Source of the DNA: Sphingomonas sp. AR_OL41
GTDB lineage: Bacteria > Pseudomonadota > Alphaproteobacteria > Sphingomonadales > Sphingomonadaceae
DNA length: 64,000 nucleotides
Reading direction: 5' to 3'
NCBI RefSeq assembly: GCF_029911635.1
Contig: NZ_JARYTI010000005.1
Location: 157,584-221,583 of the forward strand
Part shown: in pieces, positions 47,883 to 57,775 of the stretch
Position numbering within the stretch: the first letter of the stretch is position 1
Layout: every line of letters starts with the position of its first letter
Made by a program: the position numbers and the translations under genes
Notes under the pieces: model-generated
Told to the model about the DNA's origin: nothing
The model's database searches: none
What the model saw: only the letters and a program-made list of their open reading frames with translations

Positions 47883-48701
47883 TCAATGCTTCTTGTCGCG
47901 CCAGACGTTCTGGTAGGCGCCCCAGGCGAGGAAGCAGAAGATCAGCAGGAAGATCACGCTGGCGAAACCGGCATTGTGCCGCGCCTCGAGCTTCGGCTCT
48001 GCCGCCCAGGTCAGGAACGCCGCGATGTCCTTGGCATTCTGCTGCACCGTCGACTTGGTACCGTCGAGATAGGTGATCTGCCCATCGGAGCTCAGCGGCG
48101 GCGGCATCGCGATGTTGAGGTTGGCGAAATACGGGTTGTAATAGGTCCCGTCGGGCGACTTGGCGTCCGGGAACTTCTTGAGCAGCGCCGCTGGCTGCTC
48201 GGCATAGCCGGTCAGCAACGAATAGACATAGGCCGTGCCGTCATGCCGTGCCTTGGTGATCAGCGACAGGTCGGGCGGATTGCCCTGGCCGGGATAATAG
48301 ACCTTGGGGAAATAATCCGACGGCAGGTTGGCACGCTCGCCGGCGGTGCCGGTCTTGGGGTCGAGCGTCGTCTGCTTGGTGCCCCAGTCGGCGGCGAACT
48401 TCTTCACCTGGCCGTCGTTGTAATCGAGATCCTTGAGATCGCGGAACGCGACATGGCTGAGCGAATGGCAGTTCGAGCAGACTTCCTTATAGACCTGCAG
48501 GCCGCGCTGCAGCTGCCGCTTGTCATAGGTGCCGAACACGCCATCGGAAGCGAACGCCACTTCCTTCGGGTGAAGGTGGAACTCTTCCGCCGCGCTCGAC
48601 GCGGGCGGGTCAGAGATCACGCCGCTGATCGAGCCGACCAGCGCCCAGCCGAGCACGGCGACGAACGCCGCGCCGATCAGCATTGCGAGATTGCGAACCA
48701 T
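47883..48701 (-). CDS. petC: Cytochrome c1 of the bc1 complex
   Basis: 272 residues, membrane-bound: N-terminal helix/signal (5-24), haem motif C75-S-N-C78-H79, the axial-Met region N-I-A-M-P-P-P-L near residue 197, and a C-terminal membrane anchor (V-I-F-L-L-I-F-C-F-L-A-W). Passes electrons from the Rieske protein to cytochrome c. Last gene of leftward petABC. Confidence 0.94.
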   Translation of the reverse strand: MVRNLAMLIGAAFVAVLGWALVGSISGVISDPPASSAAEEFHLHPKEVAFASDGVFGTYDKRQLQRGLQVYKEVCSNCHSLSHVAFRDLKDLDYNDGQVKKFAADWGTKQTTLDPKTGTAGERANLPSDYFPKVYYPGQGNPPDLSLITKARHDGTAYVYSLLTGYAEQPAALLKKFPDAKSPDGTYYNPYFANLNIAMPPPLSSDGQITYLDGTKSTVQQNAKDIAAFLTWAAEPKLEARHNAGFASVIFLLIFCFLAWGAYQNVWRDKKH

Positions 48702-48722
48702 TTCTATCGTGCCCCTTCGAAC

Positions 48723-50015
48723 TCAGTGCGCGCCGGCGAGCACGGACTCGCCCGGCGAAGTGCCACCATGCTTCGCCAAAACCGCCTCGGTGATCGAATT
48801 GGGCAGTGGCCGCGGCCGTTCGGCGCGCGAGATGAGCGGCACGATGATCAGGAAATGCGCGAAATAATAGGCGGCCGCGATCTGGCTGGTAATCACGTAG
48901 AACGGCGTCGCCGGCGAACCACCGCAATATCCCAGCACCAGCACGTCGACCACGAGCACCATGAAGGCGATGCGGTAGGCCGGCCGGTAATTGGCCGAGC
49001 GCACTGGCGACGAGTCGAGCCAGGGCAGGAAGAACAGCAGCAGGATCGAACCGAACATCGCCAGCACGCCCCACAGCTTCGCCGGCAGCAGGAAGTCGGC
49101 GGTGAAGGCGCGCAGGATCGCGTAGAACGGCCAGAAATACCATTCCGGAACGATGTGCGCCGGGGTGGAGAGCGGGTTGGCCGGGATGTAGTTGTCCGGG
49201 TGGCCGAGCGCGTTCGGGTAGAAGAACAGGATCACCGCGAACACCAGCAGGAACACGCCGAGGCCGACGCCGTCCTTGGCGGTGTAATAGGGGTGGAACG
49301 GCACCGTGTCCTGCTCGCCCTTGACCTCGACGCCGGTCGGGTTGTTCGAACCCGGAATGTGCAGCGCCCAGATGTGCAGGATGATCACCGCGGCGATCAC
49401 GAACGGCAGAAGATAGTGCAGCGAGAAGAAGCGGTTGAGCGCTGCATCGTCCGGCGCGAAGCCGCCGAGCAGCCAGATGCGGACCGTTTCGCCGACCCCC
49501 GGTATCGCCGAGAAGAAGCCGGTGATGACCTGCGCGCCCCAGAAGCTCATCTGCCCCCAGGGGAGGACATAGCCCATGAAGGCGGTCGCCATCATCAGCA
49601 GGAAGATCACGACACCGAGCAGCCACACCATTTCGCGCGGCGCCTTGTAGGAGCCGTAATAGAGCCCGCGGAACATGTGGATATAGACCACGACGAAGAA
49701 CATCGAGGCGCCGGTCGCGTGCGCATAACGCAGGAACCAGCCGCCATTGACGTCGCGCATGATGTGCTCGACCGAATCGAACGCGATCGCGCCGTTGGCG
49801 GCATAATGCATCGCCAGCACGATGCCGGTGATGATCTGGATGCCCAGCGCGGCGCCGGCGAGCACGCCGAAGTTCCAGAAATAGTTGAGGTTGCGCGGCA
49901 CCGGATAGCCGGCGCCGACGGCGTTGTAGACGAGACGCGGCACGGGAAGCCGCTCATCCATCCACTTCATGAAGCCGTTGGTCGGCGTGTAGTTCTTGGC
50001 CCAGGGAAAGCTCAT
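48723..50015 (-). CDS. petB: Cytochrome b of the bc1 complex
   Basis: 430 residues with eight membrane helices and the haem-binding His pairs in helices B and D (H-Y... at A-M-H-Y and [15 protein letters not shown] and H-I-W-A-L-H). The Qo-site P-E-W-Y motif is in [12 protein letters not shown]. Full length, between petA and petC. Confidence 0.95.
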   Translation of the reverse strand: MSFPWAKNYTPTNGFMKWMDERLPVPRLVYNAVGAGYPVPRNLNYFWNFGVLAGAALGIQIITGIVLAMHYAANGAIAFDSVEHIMRDVNGGWFLRYAHATGASMFFVVVYIHMFRGLYYGSYKAPREMVWLLGVVIFLLMMATAFMGYVLPWGQMSFWGAQVITGFFSAIPGVGETVRIWLLGGFAPDDAALNRFFSLHYLLPFVIAAVIILHIWALHIPGSNNPTGVEVKGEQDTVPFHPYYTAKDGVGLGVFLLVFAVILFFYPNALGHPDNYIPANPLSTPAHIVPEWYFWPFYAILRAFTADFLLPAKLWGVLAMFGSILLLFFLPWLDSSPVRSANYRPAYRIAFMVLVVDVLVLGYCGGSPATPFYVITSQIAAAYYFAHFLIIVPLISRAERPRPLPNSITEAVLAKHGGTSPGESVLAGAH

Positions 50016-50025
50016 ATCTCAGTCC

Positions 50026-50604
50026 TCAACCGACCGTAACCGTCGTCGCCGACGTGAATTTATACTCGGGCACGAACAGGTTCTTCGGCGCCGGACCTTT
50101 GCGGATCCGCGCCGCCGTATCGTACATCGAGCCGTGGCACGGGCAGAAATAACCGCCGAACGGACCGCGCTCCTCGCCCTCGCCGGCACCCAGCGGCACG
50201 CAACCGAGATGGGTGCAGACGCCGAGCGTGATCAGCCAGTTCTTCTTGCCGCGCGTGCGCTGCTCAAGCGTCTCGGGGTCGCGCAGCGAGCTCACCTGAA
50301 CGGCATCGGCCTCGGCGATTTCCTTCGCCGTCAGGTTGCGCACGAAAAGTGGCTGCTTGCGGAACTGGGTCTTGATCGCCTGGCCCGGCTCGATCGCGGC
50401 AAGGTCGATATCGGTGGTCGACTGTGCGAGCACGTCCGCCGACGGGTTCATCTGATTGATCAGCGGCAGCAGCACGGCAACGCCGCCCACCCCGATCCAC
50501 GAGACCGCGGCGATGTTGATCCAGTCGCGACGGCGAACGCCCTCGGCATGGTCGGGGGAAGAAATCGGACCGTCACCCGACGGCACAGCGGTATCAATTG
50601 CCAT
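50026..50604 (-). CDS. petA: Rieske iron-sulfur protein of the bc1 complex
   Basis: 192 residues: N-terminal membrane anchor (about 32-50), cluster ligands C130-T-H132-L-G-C135 and C154-P-C156-H157-G-S, where C135 and C156 form the structural disulphide. Carries electrons from quinol at the Qo site to cytochrome c1. First gene of petABC; divergent from trmL, with about 216 bases between. Confidence 0.95.
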   Translation of the reverse strand: MAIDTAVPSGDGPISSPDHAEGVRRRDWINIAAVSWIGVGGVAVLLPLINQMNPSADVLAQSTTDIDLAAIEPGQAIKTQFRKQPLFVRNLTAKEIAEADAVQVSSLRDPETLEQRTRGKKNWLITLGVCTHLGCVPLGAGEGEERGPFGGYFCPCHGSMYDTAARIRKGPAPKNLFVPEYKFTSATTVTVG

Positions 50605-50820
50605 TCACTTGCCCTTGCAGTTCGCTCTTCGAGGACGGTGCAGCGACATTGGCATGGCCCGCCGCGCCGTCCGACCCCTTGGCGGCTGCGGCCTGATAGA
50701 CGCGGGCATGCGGCTTTGCCAACAGCATTTTGGGGGTTCCGGTGGATTACCGGCAACGGCCGTGCCGTTAGCCGCGCGCGCCGATTGAACCGAACCCGAC
50801 GTGCGCGCTATGCGCCGACG

Positions 50821-51270
50821 ATGCGCCTCGCCCTTCATCAGCCGGATATCGCCGGCAATGTCGGCACCATCCTGCGTCTCGCCGCCTGCCTCGACGTCGC
50901 TGTCGATCTGATCGAGCCGATGGGATTCGCCTATTCGGACCGTGCCCTTGCGCGCGCCGGGATGGATTATGCGGCGCAGGCGCGCGTCACACGCCATCGC
51001 GACTGGGGCGCCTTTGTCGACGCGACCAAGGGGCGGATCGTGTTGTTGACCACGCAAGGCGGGACGCGCCTCGACGCCGCCGGTTTTTCGCGCGACGACA
51101 CGCTCCTGCTCGGATCGGAAGGCGCCGGCGTTCCCGCCAATGTCCACGCGCGCGCCGATCTTGCGGTGCGAATTCCGCTCGTCCCCGGTTTTCGCTCCTT
51201 GAATGTCGCGGTCGCGGCGGGCATCGCAGTGGCGGAAGCGTTGCGGCAGACCGGAGGATTTCCCGCATGA
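50821..51270 (+). CDS. trmL: tRNA (cytidine(34)-2'-O)-methyltransferase TrmL
   Basis: SPOUT-fold methyltransferase that methylates the wobble ribose of tRNA-Leu. 149 residues from ATG 50821. Motifs: H-Q-P-D-I-A-G-N-V-G-T-I-L-R (motif 1), L-L-L-G-S-E-G-A-G-V-P (motif 2) and L-V-P-G-F-R-S-L-N-V-A-V-A (motif 3). Its stop overlaps hemF by four bases. Confidence 0.92.
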   Translation: MRLALHQPDIAGNVGTILRLAACLDVAVDLIEPMGFAYSDRALARAGMDYAAQARVTRHRDWGAFVDATKGRIVLLTTQGGTRLDAAGFSRDDTLLLGSEGAGVPANVHARADLAVRIPLVPGFRSLNVAVAAGIAVAEALRQTGGFPA

Positions 51271-52109
51271 TCGAATTGGACGACCAGCAAGCCACCGCAC
51301 GCGCATGGTTCGAGCAGTTGCGCGACATGATTTGTGCCGAATTCGAGGCGATCGAGCGCGAGGCCGGCTCCGACGCGTCATTCGACTATACGGCGTGGGA
51401 CCGCACCGACCCGGACGGTTCGCCCGGCGGCGGCGGCGTGCGCGGGGTGATGAAGGGCCAGGTGTTCGAGAAGGTCGGCGTCAACGTCTCGACCGTCGGC
51501 GGCACGTTCGAGGGCGATTTCGCCAAGACGATCCACGGCGCGGCCGACAATCCCGGCTTCTTCGCCACCGGCATCAGCCTGGTAGCGCACATGGCCAACC
51601 CGCATGTCCCGGCGGTGCACATGAACACGCGCTTCCTCGTCACCACCAAGCGCTGGTTCGGTGGTGGGGCCGATCTCAACCCGCCGCTGCCCCGCGATGA
51701 GGACACCGCCGACTTCCACGCCCGGTTGAAGGCGGCGTGCGATGCGCACGGTGCGAACTATTATGAGCGCTTCAAGGCCTGGGCCGACGACTATTTCTAC
51801 ATTCCGCATCGCCAGGTGCATCGCGGTGTCGGCGGCATCTTCTATGATCATCTCGAAGGCGATTTCGCCGCGAACTTCGCCTTCACCCAGGATGTCGGAC
51901 GCGCCTTTCTCGACATCTACCCGACGCTGGTGCGGCGGCGCATGGCGGAGCCATTCACGCCCGCGGACGTCGCGCAGCGCAACACTTGGCGTGGGCGCTA
52001 TGCCGAGTTCAACCTCGTCTATGATCGCGGCACCCTGTTCGGCCTCAAGACCGGCGGCAATGTCGATGCCATCCTGATGAGCCTGCCGCCCGTCGCCGAA
52101 TGGGCGTGA
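51267..52109 (+). CDS. hemF: Oxygen-dependent coproporphyrinogen III oxidase
   Basis: Aerobic haem synthesis step. 280 residues with the family segments V-N-V-S-T-V-G-G-T-F (near 70), S-L-V-A-H-M-A-N-P-H-V-P-A-V-H-M-N-T-R (near 105, catalytic His), K-A-W-A-D-D-Y-F and R-G-V-G-G-I-F-Y-D, and R-G-R-Y-A-E-F-N-L-V-Y-D-R-G-T-L-F-G-L-K-T-G-G near the end. Translationally coupled to trmL. Confidence 0.95.
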   Translation: MIELDDQQATARAWFEQLRDMICAEFEAIEREAGSDASFDYTAWDRTDPDGSPGGGGVRGVMKGQVFEKVGVNVSTVGGTFEGDFAKTIHGAADNPGFFATGISLVAHMANPHVPAVHMNTRFLVTTKRWFGGGADLNPPLPRDEDTADFHARLKAACDAHGANYYERFKAWADDYFYIPHRQVHRGVGGIFYDHLEGDFAANFAFTQDVGRAFLDIYPTLVRRRMAEPFTPADVAQRNTWRGRYAEFNLVYDRGTLFGLKTGGNVDAILMSLPPVAEWA

Positions 52110-52113
52110 CCGC

Positions 52114-52710
52114 ATGGCGCTGACGCCGGTCGCCGCCGAAGAAGTTGCCGCGATCGTCACCACGCTCGAGATGACGCGCCGGCCGGCGCTTCGTCCGTTG
52201 CCCGATTCACCCTTGCGGCTGGTCGCGTGGGAGCGACCCGATCCGGCAAAATATCGTGCGCTGTTTCGCCGCGTCGGGGCGCCTTGGCTATGGTTCTCGC
52301 GGCTGGTGATGGACGAGGCGGCGCTGACGCGGATCATCCACGACCCCGACGTCACGGTGCTTGCGGCGCTCGACCCGCGCGGCATCGAGGTCGGCTTGCT
52401 CGAGCTGGATTTTCGCACACCGGGCGCCTGCGAACTGGCGTATGTCGGTCTGGTACCCGAGCTGACCGGAAGCGGCCACGGGCGCTGGCTGATGGCGCAC
52501 GCGCTGATGCGCGCCTGGACCGGGTCGGTATCGCGGGTGTGGGTGCATACCTGCACGCTCGATCATCCCTCGGCGCTGGGCTTCTATCGCGCCTCGGGTT
52601 TCACCGCGATCGGTCGGACGGTGGAAACCTTCGTCGATCCGCGCATCCTCGGGCTGTTGCCGCCCGATGTGGCGCCTCAGATACCCTTGCTCGCGCCGAT
52701 CCGCCGGTAA
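52114..52710 (+). CDS. GNAT-family N-acetyltransferase
   Basis: 198 residues; acetyl-CoA loop V-P-E-L-T-G-S-G-H-G-R-W-L in the middle (A-Y-V-G-L-V-P before it) and the C-terminal D-H-P-S-A-L-G-F-Y-R-A-S-G-F typical of GNATs. Acceptor unknown. Its last 34 bases overlap the leftward membrane gene at 52677. Confidence 0.8.
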   Translation: MALTPVAAEEVAAIVTTLEMTRRPALRPLPDSPLRLVAWERPDPAKYRALFRRVGAPWLWFSRLVMDEAALTRIIHDPDVTVLAALDPRGIEVGLLELDFRTPGACELAYVGLVPELTGSGHGRWLMAHALMRAWTGSVSRVWVHTCTLDHPSALGFYRASGFTAIGRTVETFVDPRILGLLPPDVAPQIPLLAPIRR

Positions 52711-53435
52711 AGCGCGATCCGCACCAGCACGCCGCCGAGCATCGCCACGGTGATCAGCGCGGCGGCGACGCCGTCGATGATAAGCGCCGATACCGGGTTG
52801 GCCAACGGCGCGCGATCCAGCACGTCGCCCAGCGCGAGCGCAGGCCGTGGTAGAAGCTCTCCGGCGAAAAGGATCAATGTCGCGAAACCGGCCAGCACAA
52901 GACCGCGACCACGCGTCATGCGGAAGCTGCGTACCACCGCGTCGAGCGGGCCGACCCGTGCCCCCGCGAAGATCGTGCCGGCGAGCAGCAGCCGGCCGAT
53001 GACGTACAGGGCGGGCAGCAACAGATACAGGACCGTCACGCCCAGAATCGCGACGGCATCGACCATCATCGTCAGCAGGAAATAGGCAGGCAGGCGGCGA
53101 AGCGCCGCGAGCATCACGCCACGGACGTCGCCCCTCGCGGAATCGAGATAAAGCATCAGGATGACCAGCAAGCCAAAGATGACCGCGAGATTGGCGCCGA
53201 TCATGAGCGGCCCATATTTGGCGAGCGCCGCCATCGCCTGGGCCTGGACCTGCGGATCGGCGGGCGAGGGATTTTCGCCGGCCTTCACGACGACGAAGGC
53301 CATACGAGGGATCCATATCAGCACGGCCAACTGCGGCATGAACAGGAAGAAACCGGCGACCGCCAGCAGGACGCCCCGATCGCGCCGCCACATCGCCCAG
53401 GCATCGAGGAACACGCCGCGAATATCGATCGTCAT
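52677..53435 (-). CDS. Hypothetical membrane protein, YciC-like
   Basis: 252 residues with about six membrane helices. A conserved-looking S-F-R-M-T-R-G motif (near residue 170) is shared with the upstream neighbour (S-F-R-L-T-R-G), suggesting the two are tandem paralogues of the YciC/GDPD-membrane-domain type. Overlaps the previous gene by four bases (ATGA) and the convergent GNAT gene by 34. Confidence 0.65.
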   Translation of the reverse strand: MTIDIRGVFLDAWAMWRRDRGVLLAVAGFFLFMPQLAVLIWIPRMAFVVVKAGENPSPADPQVQAQAMAALAKYGPLMIGANLAVIFGLLVILMLYLDSARGDVRGVMLAALRRLPAYFLLTMMVDAVAILGVTVLYLLLPALYVIGRLLLAGTIFAGARVGPLDAVVRSFRMTRGRGLVLAGFATLILFAGELLPRPALALGDVLDRAPLANPVSALIIDGVAAALITVAMLGGVLVRIALYRRIGASKGI

Positions 53436-54268
53436 CTCGCTTCGACGATCGACTCGCGCGCGTCGCGCAACGCCCGGTAGAGCTTCGCGGTAAAGGCGGC
53501 GGCGAGCACCGAGAACGCGGAGGCGACGACGGCGACAAGAATCGACGTCAGCACCGCCGACAGCGATACCGTCCCGTCGCTGCCGAACACCAGGCCGAAC
53601 ACCGTGCCGAAGACGAATTGCGCGGCCTTTTGCGACACGAACGAGACGATAATGTATAGCAACATCACGCCGATCAGCTTCAGCGCGATTCCCCGCGTCA
53701 GTCGGAAGGATCGGGCGAACACACCGGCGCCGCGACGCTCCATCACGATCGTGGGATTAAGCACGCCCAAGCGTGCGGAGATCCACAGCAAGCCAACGCA
53801 TAGCAAGATACAATATGATAAAATGACGGCTTTGGCACCCCAGCTGATTTCGCTCGGGTGCCCGCCGGCCGCAGCGGCGAAATCAACCCCGGCGAGCTGC
53901 AGCGCGATGAAAATCGGCGCCGTCGCCAAGGCAACGCCGAGCAGCAGCAGCAGGTTGACGCCGATGGTGGGCAACAGACGTTTCCCCGCCATCTGGACGG
54001 CGCCGGCTCGACCGCCACGCGGATCGAGCGCCAGCGCGACGATGCCCAGCTTGCCCCACATCATCCACACGCCCAGCACTACCATCACGGCGCCAAGCAC
54101 GATTTGCTCCCCCTGCGAGCCGACCAGCGCCAGCGGAAAGATGCTGTTGAAAATCGTGGTGGGCACGAAGGTGCCGATCAACGCGATCGGCACGACAGCC
54201 GACAGATTGTCGCTGACGAACTCGATCGTCCGATCCCACACCGCGCCGATATCGACCATTCCGCTCAT
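53432..54268 (-). CDS. Hypothetical membrane protein, YciC-like (paralogue)
   Basis: 278 residues from ATG 54268 (a GTG at 54283 is also possible). Six or so helices with a W-D-R-T-I-E-F-V N terminus and the S-F-R-L-T-R-G motif near residue 185. Function unknown. Overlaps the downstream paralogue by four bases. Confidence 0.65.
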   Translation of the reverse strand: MSGMVDIGAVWDRTIEFVSDNLSAVVPIALIGTFVPTTIFNSIFPLALVGSQGEQIVLGAVMVVLGVWMMWGKLGIVALALDPRGGRAGAVQMAGKRLLPTIGVNLLLLLGVALATAPIFIALQLAGVDFAAAAGGHPSEISWGAKAVILSYCILLCVGLLWISARLGVLNPTIVMERRGAGVFARSFRLTRGIALKLIGVMLLYIIVSFVSQKAAQFVFGTVFGLVFGSDGTVSLSAVLTSILVAVVASAFSVLAAAFTAKLYRALRDARESIVEAR

Positions 54269-54375
54269 GCCCTTGCCCCGCACCTGTTCCGGCCTGTTAG
54301 CGCAAGCTTTTCTCGCTTGCCAACAAGAACGCCCGGCCTTGCATCAAAGGGAACAATGGCGCACCCGGCATCGCC

Positions 54376-55044
54376 GTGACCTGCCCCGACCGCGACATCG
54401 AATGGCGCATCGCCCCCGCCCCCGTCCCGTATCAGGAAGCGGTGACGACGATGGAAGCGCGCGCCGCGGCGGTCGCAACGGGTGCGGCGCCCGAGCTGAT
54501 CTGGCTGCTCGAACATCCCCCGGTCTATACCGGCGGTACCAGCGCCGATCCGGCCGAACTGCTCGATCCGCGCTTCCCGGTCGTGCCGACCGGGCGCGGC
54601 GGGCGCTACACCTATCACGGCCCCGGGCAGCGAATCGGTTATGTCGTGCTCGACCTCGGCAAGCGTGGACGCGACGTGCGCCACTTTGTCCACGCGCTGG
54701 AGGGCTGGGTCATCGCCGCGCTCGACGAAATAGGCATTGCCGCGTTCCGCGCGCCGGGCCGGATCGGCATCTGGACAATGGCGCCGTCGGCGGGCGGCGG
54801 TATGGACGAAGCCAAGATTGGTGCGATCGGTGTCCGCGTCAGGCGTTGGGTCACGCTCCACGGCTTTTCGGTAAACCTCGCGCCCGATCTGTTACATTTC
54901 GGCGGTATCGTGCCGTGCGGCATCGCGGATTACCCCGTGACCAGCGCCATGGCGCTCGGCAAAACCGCCGATATGGCGGCGTTCGACGCCGCGCTGGCCG
55001 CGACATTTTCGGCTTTCCTCGAAACTCTTTCTTCACCGCGATAA
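54376..55044 (+). CDS. lipB: Octanoyl-(acyl-carrier-protein):protein transferase
   Basis: First enzyme of lipoate synthesis: moves octanoyl from ACP to lipoyl domains such as GcvH. 222 residues from a GTG start. Motifs: [12 protein letters not shown] (75-86), the Lys of [18 protein letters not shown] (catalytic) and the Cys of G-I-V-P-C-G-I. Functionally linked to gcvH in this window through lipoylation. Confidence 0.93.
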   Translation: MTCPDRDIEWRIAPAPVPYQEAVTTMEARAAAVATGAAPELIWLLEHPPVYTGGTSADPAELLDPRFPVVPTGRGGRYTYHGPGQRIGYVVLDLGKRGRDVRHFVHALEGWVIAALDEIGIAAFRAPGRIGIWTMAPSAGGGMDEAKIGAIGVRVRRWVTLHGFSVNLAPDLLHFGGIVPCGIADYPVTSAMALGKTADMAAFDAALAATFSAFLETLSSPR

Positions 55045-55147
55045 AACTGGGCTTGAGGGCCGGGCGATATCAGTCTAATGTCCACCTCGGTTTGGGTATT
55101 AAGGGCTCAGGGGCCTTGCCAAATCCACTAATCTAGGGAGCCTTTCC

Positions 55148-55393
55148 ATGCGTGCACTCATTTCCAAGGTCGTTGCCGGTTCGATGATCGCCGGCGCGGC
55201 GCTGATGATCTCGGCCTGCAAGCCGGCAGCGACGACCGACACCAACGTCACCGACACCAACATGACCACCACCAATGTCACCGAAGAGATGACCATGACC
55301 GACAACAGCGGCATGGCAGCTGACAACGGCATGATGGCCAGCAACACCACGATGACCACGAACACCACGACGGTCACCGAGAACAAGATGTAA
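55148..55393 (+). CDS. Thr/Asn/Met-rich lipoprotein
   Basis: 81 residues. Lipobox at I-S-A-C near 24. The mature part is almost only Thr, Asn, Asp and Met (T-D-T-N-V-T-D-T-N-M, T-T-M-T-T-N-T-T-T-V) and ends K-M. It is so low in complexity that a folded domain is unlikely; similar small lipoproteins are seen in related sphingomonads. The ATG has AGGGAGCC upstream. A terminator follows. Confidence 0.75.
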   Translation: MRALISKVVAGSMIAGAALMISACKPAATTDTNVTDTNMTTTNVTEEMTMTDNSGMAADNGMMASNTTMTTNTTTVTENKM

Positions 55394-55416
55394 TCACCCG
55401 CAAGGGTTTTATGTCG

Positions 55417-55445
55417 GGGCCGTCCGGGCAACCGGGCGGCCCTTT
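55417..55445 (+). terminator. Rho-independent terminator after the small lipoprotein
   Basis: GGGCCGTCCGG (55417-55427), loop GCAA, CCGGGCGGCCC (55432-55442) with one mismatch, followed by TTT. Placed 24 bases after the stop. Confidence 0.8.
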
Positions 55446-55569
55446 CGATTCCGGGCGTTGCCGATCGATTTGTCGCGCCGATTGCGTGATGCGCCGCGCA
55501 ATCTTCCGGAAAGCTCTTGGGTGTATGGGCGAAACACCGTAACGAGAGCCTGTTTTGCATGAGGTTGTG

Positions 55570-56256
55570 ATGAACGTGTTGCGTTGCGTTTCCCTGATCG
55601 GCACCTTGGCGGGTGTCGCCCTGGCCCAGCCCGCCGCTGCCCAGTTCTATCTGGCCAGTCCCGACATTCGCGGTGCTACCGTGCGCGGCGATGAACCGGG
55701 GATCGGCGAGGTCTTGCCCGGTGCGACCGATGAAGAGGTGCGCGCCGAGCTGGTATGGAACATGCGGTCCGGCTTGAACGTCGCGGCGCTGCAATGCCAG
55801 TTCGAGCCGACCCTGATGTCGGTCCAGAACTACAATGTGCTGCTCTACAATCACCGCGACGAGCTGAAAAAGGCGTTCGACACGCTCAACAAATATTTCA
55901 TCCGCGTCGCCAAGCAGCCGAAGGCCGGGCAGAACGCGCTCGATCGCTTTGGCACGCGGACCTATACCGGGTTCACCGCCGTCGCCTCGCAATATGGCTT
56001 CTGCCAGACCGCCGCGGCGATCGCGGCGGAGGCAGCCATGGCGCCGCGCGGAACGTTCCACACGATCGCCGCCGACCATATGCGCGAGCTGCGCACCAGC
56101 CTGATGCGGCCGTTCGGGGAACAGCGTTTCTCGCGCTTCAGGATCACAAATTACCCGCCGCTGCCCCGCCTCGACGCTGTCTGCTGGGACAAGAAGAGCC
56201 AGTGGTCGCCCAAGAAGTGCGGCCCGTTCACGATGACCGAGACGATCAGCTACTGA
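55570..56256 (+). CDS. Exported hypothetical protein
   Basis: 228 residues from ATG 55570 with a signal peptide (1-24, A-A-A-Q). Contains E-L-V-W-N-M-R-S-G-L-N-V-A-A-L-Q-C-Q-F-E-P and three further cysteines (G-F-C-Q, A-V-C-W, K-K-C-G) that may pair. Helical and soluble. I do not recognise the family; it is typical of conserved sphingomonad periplasmic proteins. Confidence 0.7.
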   Translation: MNVLRCVSLIGTLAGVALAQPAAAQFYLASPDIRGATVRGDEPGIGEVLPGATDEEVRAELVWNMRSGLNVAALQCQFEPTLMSVQNYNVLLYNHRDELKKAFDTLNKYFIRVAKQPKAGQNALDRFGTRTYTGFTAVASQYGFCQTAAAIAAEAAMAPRGTFHTIAADHMRELRTSLMRPFGEQRFSRFRITNYPPLPRLDAVCWDKKSQWSPKKCGPFTMTETISY

Positions 56257-56293
56257 CGTTCCGCCCGGAGCAGGCCGGTCGCGCGAGCCGTGC

Positions 56294-56926
56294 CTAGCGC
56301 AGGCCGAGCGACTTGTGATTCTGCAGCGTCAGCCGCCATTTCGGGCGATCGAGCGCGAACTGCACCGCGGCCTCGCGATGGGCGGGCGCCTGGGCGTCAT
56401 CAAGGGGCTGCACGAGGAAATGGGCGAAGTCCCATGCCTCGATCGCCGCGATATCGCTACCCGCCTGAGGCCAAACCAGCTTCAGTTCGTCGCCCGTGCG
56501 CTGGACGACGGTGCTGCCCGCCTTGGGGCTGATGCACACCCAGTCGATGCCTTGGTGGACGGCAAGCGTGCCGTTGCTTTCGATCGCGATGCGGAAATCC
56601 GCCGCGTGCAACGCCTCGACCAGCGCATCGTCGACCTGCAGCATCGGCTCGCCGCCCGTCAGGACGACGAAGCGCTCCGCCCTGCCCTCGCCCCAATGCG
56701 CCTCGACCGCTGCGACGAGCGACACGGCATCGGCGAAGCGACCGCCCCCTGCCCCGTCGGTGCCGACAAACTCGGTATCGCAGAAGCGGCACACCGCCGT
56801 CGCGCGATCGGCTTCGCGGCCCGACCACAGATTGCACCCGGCGAAGCGCACGAACACCGCGCGCCGCCCAGCATTCACCCCCTCGCCCTGCAAGGTGAGG
56901 AACATCTCCTTGACCGCATAGGCCAT
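56294..56926 (-). CDS. queE: 7-carboxy-7-deazaguanine synthase
   Basis: Radical SAM step of preQ0/queuosine synthesis. 210 residues. The cluster motif has the QueE spacing C31-x14-C46-x2-C49 (F-A-G-C-N-L-W-S-G-R then C-R-F-C-D). T-G-G-E-P-M-L-Q near residue 90 binds SAM. Two bases after the queC stop on the same strand. queD is not in the window. Confidence 0.93.
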   Translation of the reverse strand: MAYAVKEMFLTLQGEGVNAGRRAVFVRFAGCNLWSGREADRATAVCRFCDTEFVGTDGAGGGRFADAVSLVAAVEAHWGEGRAERFVVLTGGEPMLQVDDALVEALHAADFRIAIESNGTLAVHQGIDWVCISPKAGSTVVQRTGDELKLVWPQAGSDIAAIEAWDFAHFLVQPLDDAQAPAHREAAVQFALDRPKWRLTLQNHKSLGLR

Positions 56927-56928
56927 GA

Positions 56929-57612
56929 TCAGGCCGCGTAGGCCGTGGGATCGGCGATGCCGGCTTCCTCGAAGCCCTTGGCGCGCAACCGGCAGCTGTC
57001 GCAGCGGCCGCAGTGGACGCCGCCGGGCGCCGGGTCGTAGCAGGACCAGCTCATCCCCGCATCGAGCCCGAGCCGCGCCGCTTCGCGGACGATGTCGGCC
57101 TTGGTCATGTGCTGCAACGGCGCATGGATCCGGAACGGTTCACCCTCGACGCCGGCCTTGGTCGCCAGCTCGGCGAGCCCCTCGAACGCCGCGATGAACT
57201 CCGGCCGGCAGTCGGGATAACCTGAATAGTCGAGCGCGTTGACGCCGATATAGAGGTCACGTGCCCCCGCCGCCTCGGCCCAACCGAGCGCCAGGCTGAG
57301 GAAGATCGTATTGCGCGCCGGCACATAGGTCACCGGGATACCCGCCCCGACGCCTTCCTTGGGCACGTCGATGTCGTCGGTCAGCGCCGAGCCGCCAAAG
57401 GCCGAGAGGTCGAGCGGCAGGACGATGTGGCGCTCGGCACCGAGCGTCGTCGCGACGCGGCGCGCGGCGGCGAGTTCGAGCCGGTGGCGCTGGTTGTAGT
57501 CGACCGAGAGCGCGAGCAGGCGATGCCCGTCCTCGCGCGCCCGCGCCGCCGCCACCATCGAATCCAGGCCGCCCGACACGAGGACGACCGCCAGGGTCTG
57601 TTGTGATGTCAT
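56929..57612 (-). CDS. queC: 7-cyano-7-deazaguanine synthase
   Basis: Makes preQ0 from carboxy-deazaguanine and ammonia. 227 residues; PP-loop S-G-G-L-D-S-M-V near 13-20 and the Zn cysteines [17 protein letters not shown] near 190. Upstream of queE in the same transcript. Confidence 0.94.
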   Translation of the reverse strand: MTSQQTLAVVLVSGGLDSMVAAARAREDGHRLLALSVDYNQRHRLELAAARRVATTLGAERHIVLPLDLSAFGGSALTDDIDVPKEGVGAGIPVTYVPARNTIFLSLALGWAEAAGARDLYIGVNALDYSGYPDCRPEFIAAFEGLAELATKAGVEGEPFRIHAPLQHMTKADIVREAARLGLDAGMSWSCYDPAPGGVHCGRCDSCRLRAKGFEEAGIADPTAYAA

Positions 57613-57658
57613 GATCGAGCCGACCTAGTGACGTCGGGGCAATCCCGCAACCACGACG

Positions 57659-57684
57659 AAAAAAGGGCCGCCCGAAGGCGGCCC
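57659..57684 (-). terminator. Strong Rho-independent terminator
   Basis: Read leftward: GGGCCGCC-TTCG-GGCGGCCC (57684-57665) followed by six Ts. It ends transcription of the gene at 57776-58195 before the queC start. Confidence 0.9.
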
Positions 57685-57775
57685 GAAAGGAGCTGCCCGA
57701 GGTCGGGCGAGCAAGGGAGGAAAGCGTGCCGAAGAAGCACAGCCGCCGGCCTACACTGACGGAGTAAAGATGCTG

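Noticed and set aside
47886..50039. About 717-codon plus-strand frame opposite petC-petB
   Set aside because: Shadow of the well-supported cytochrome bc1 genes.
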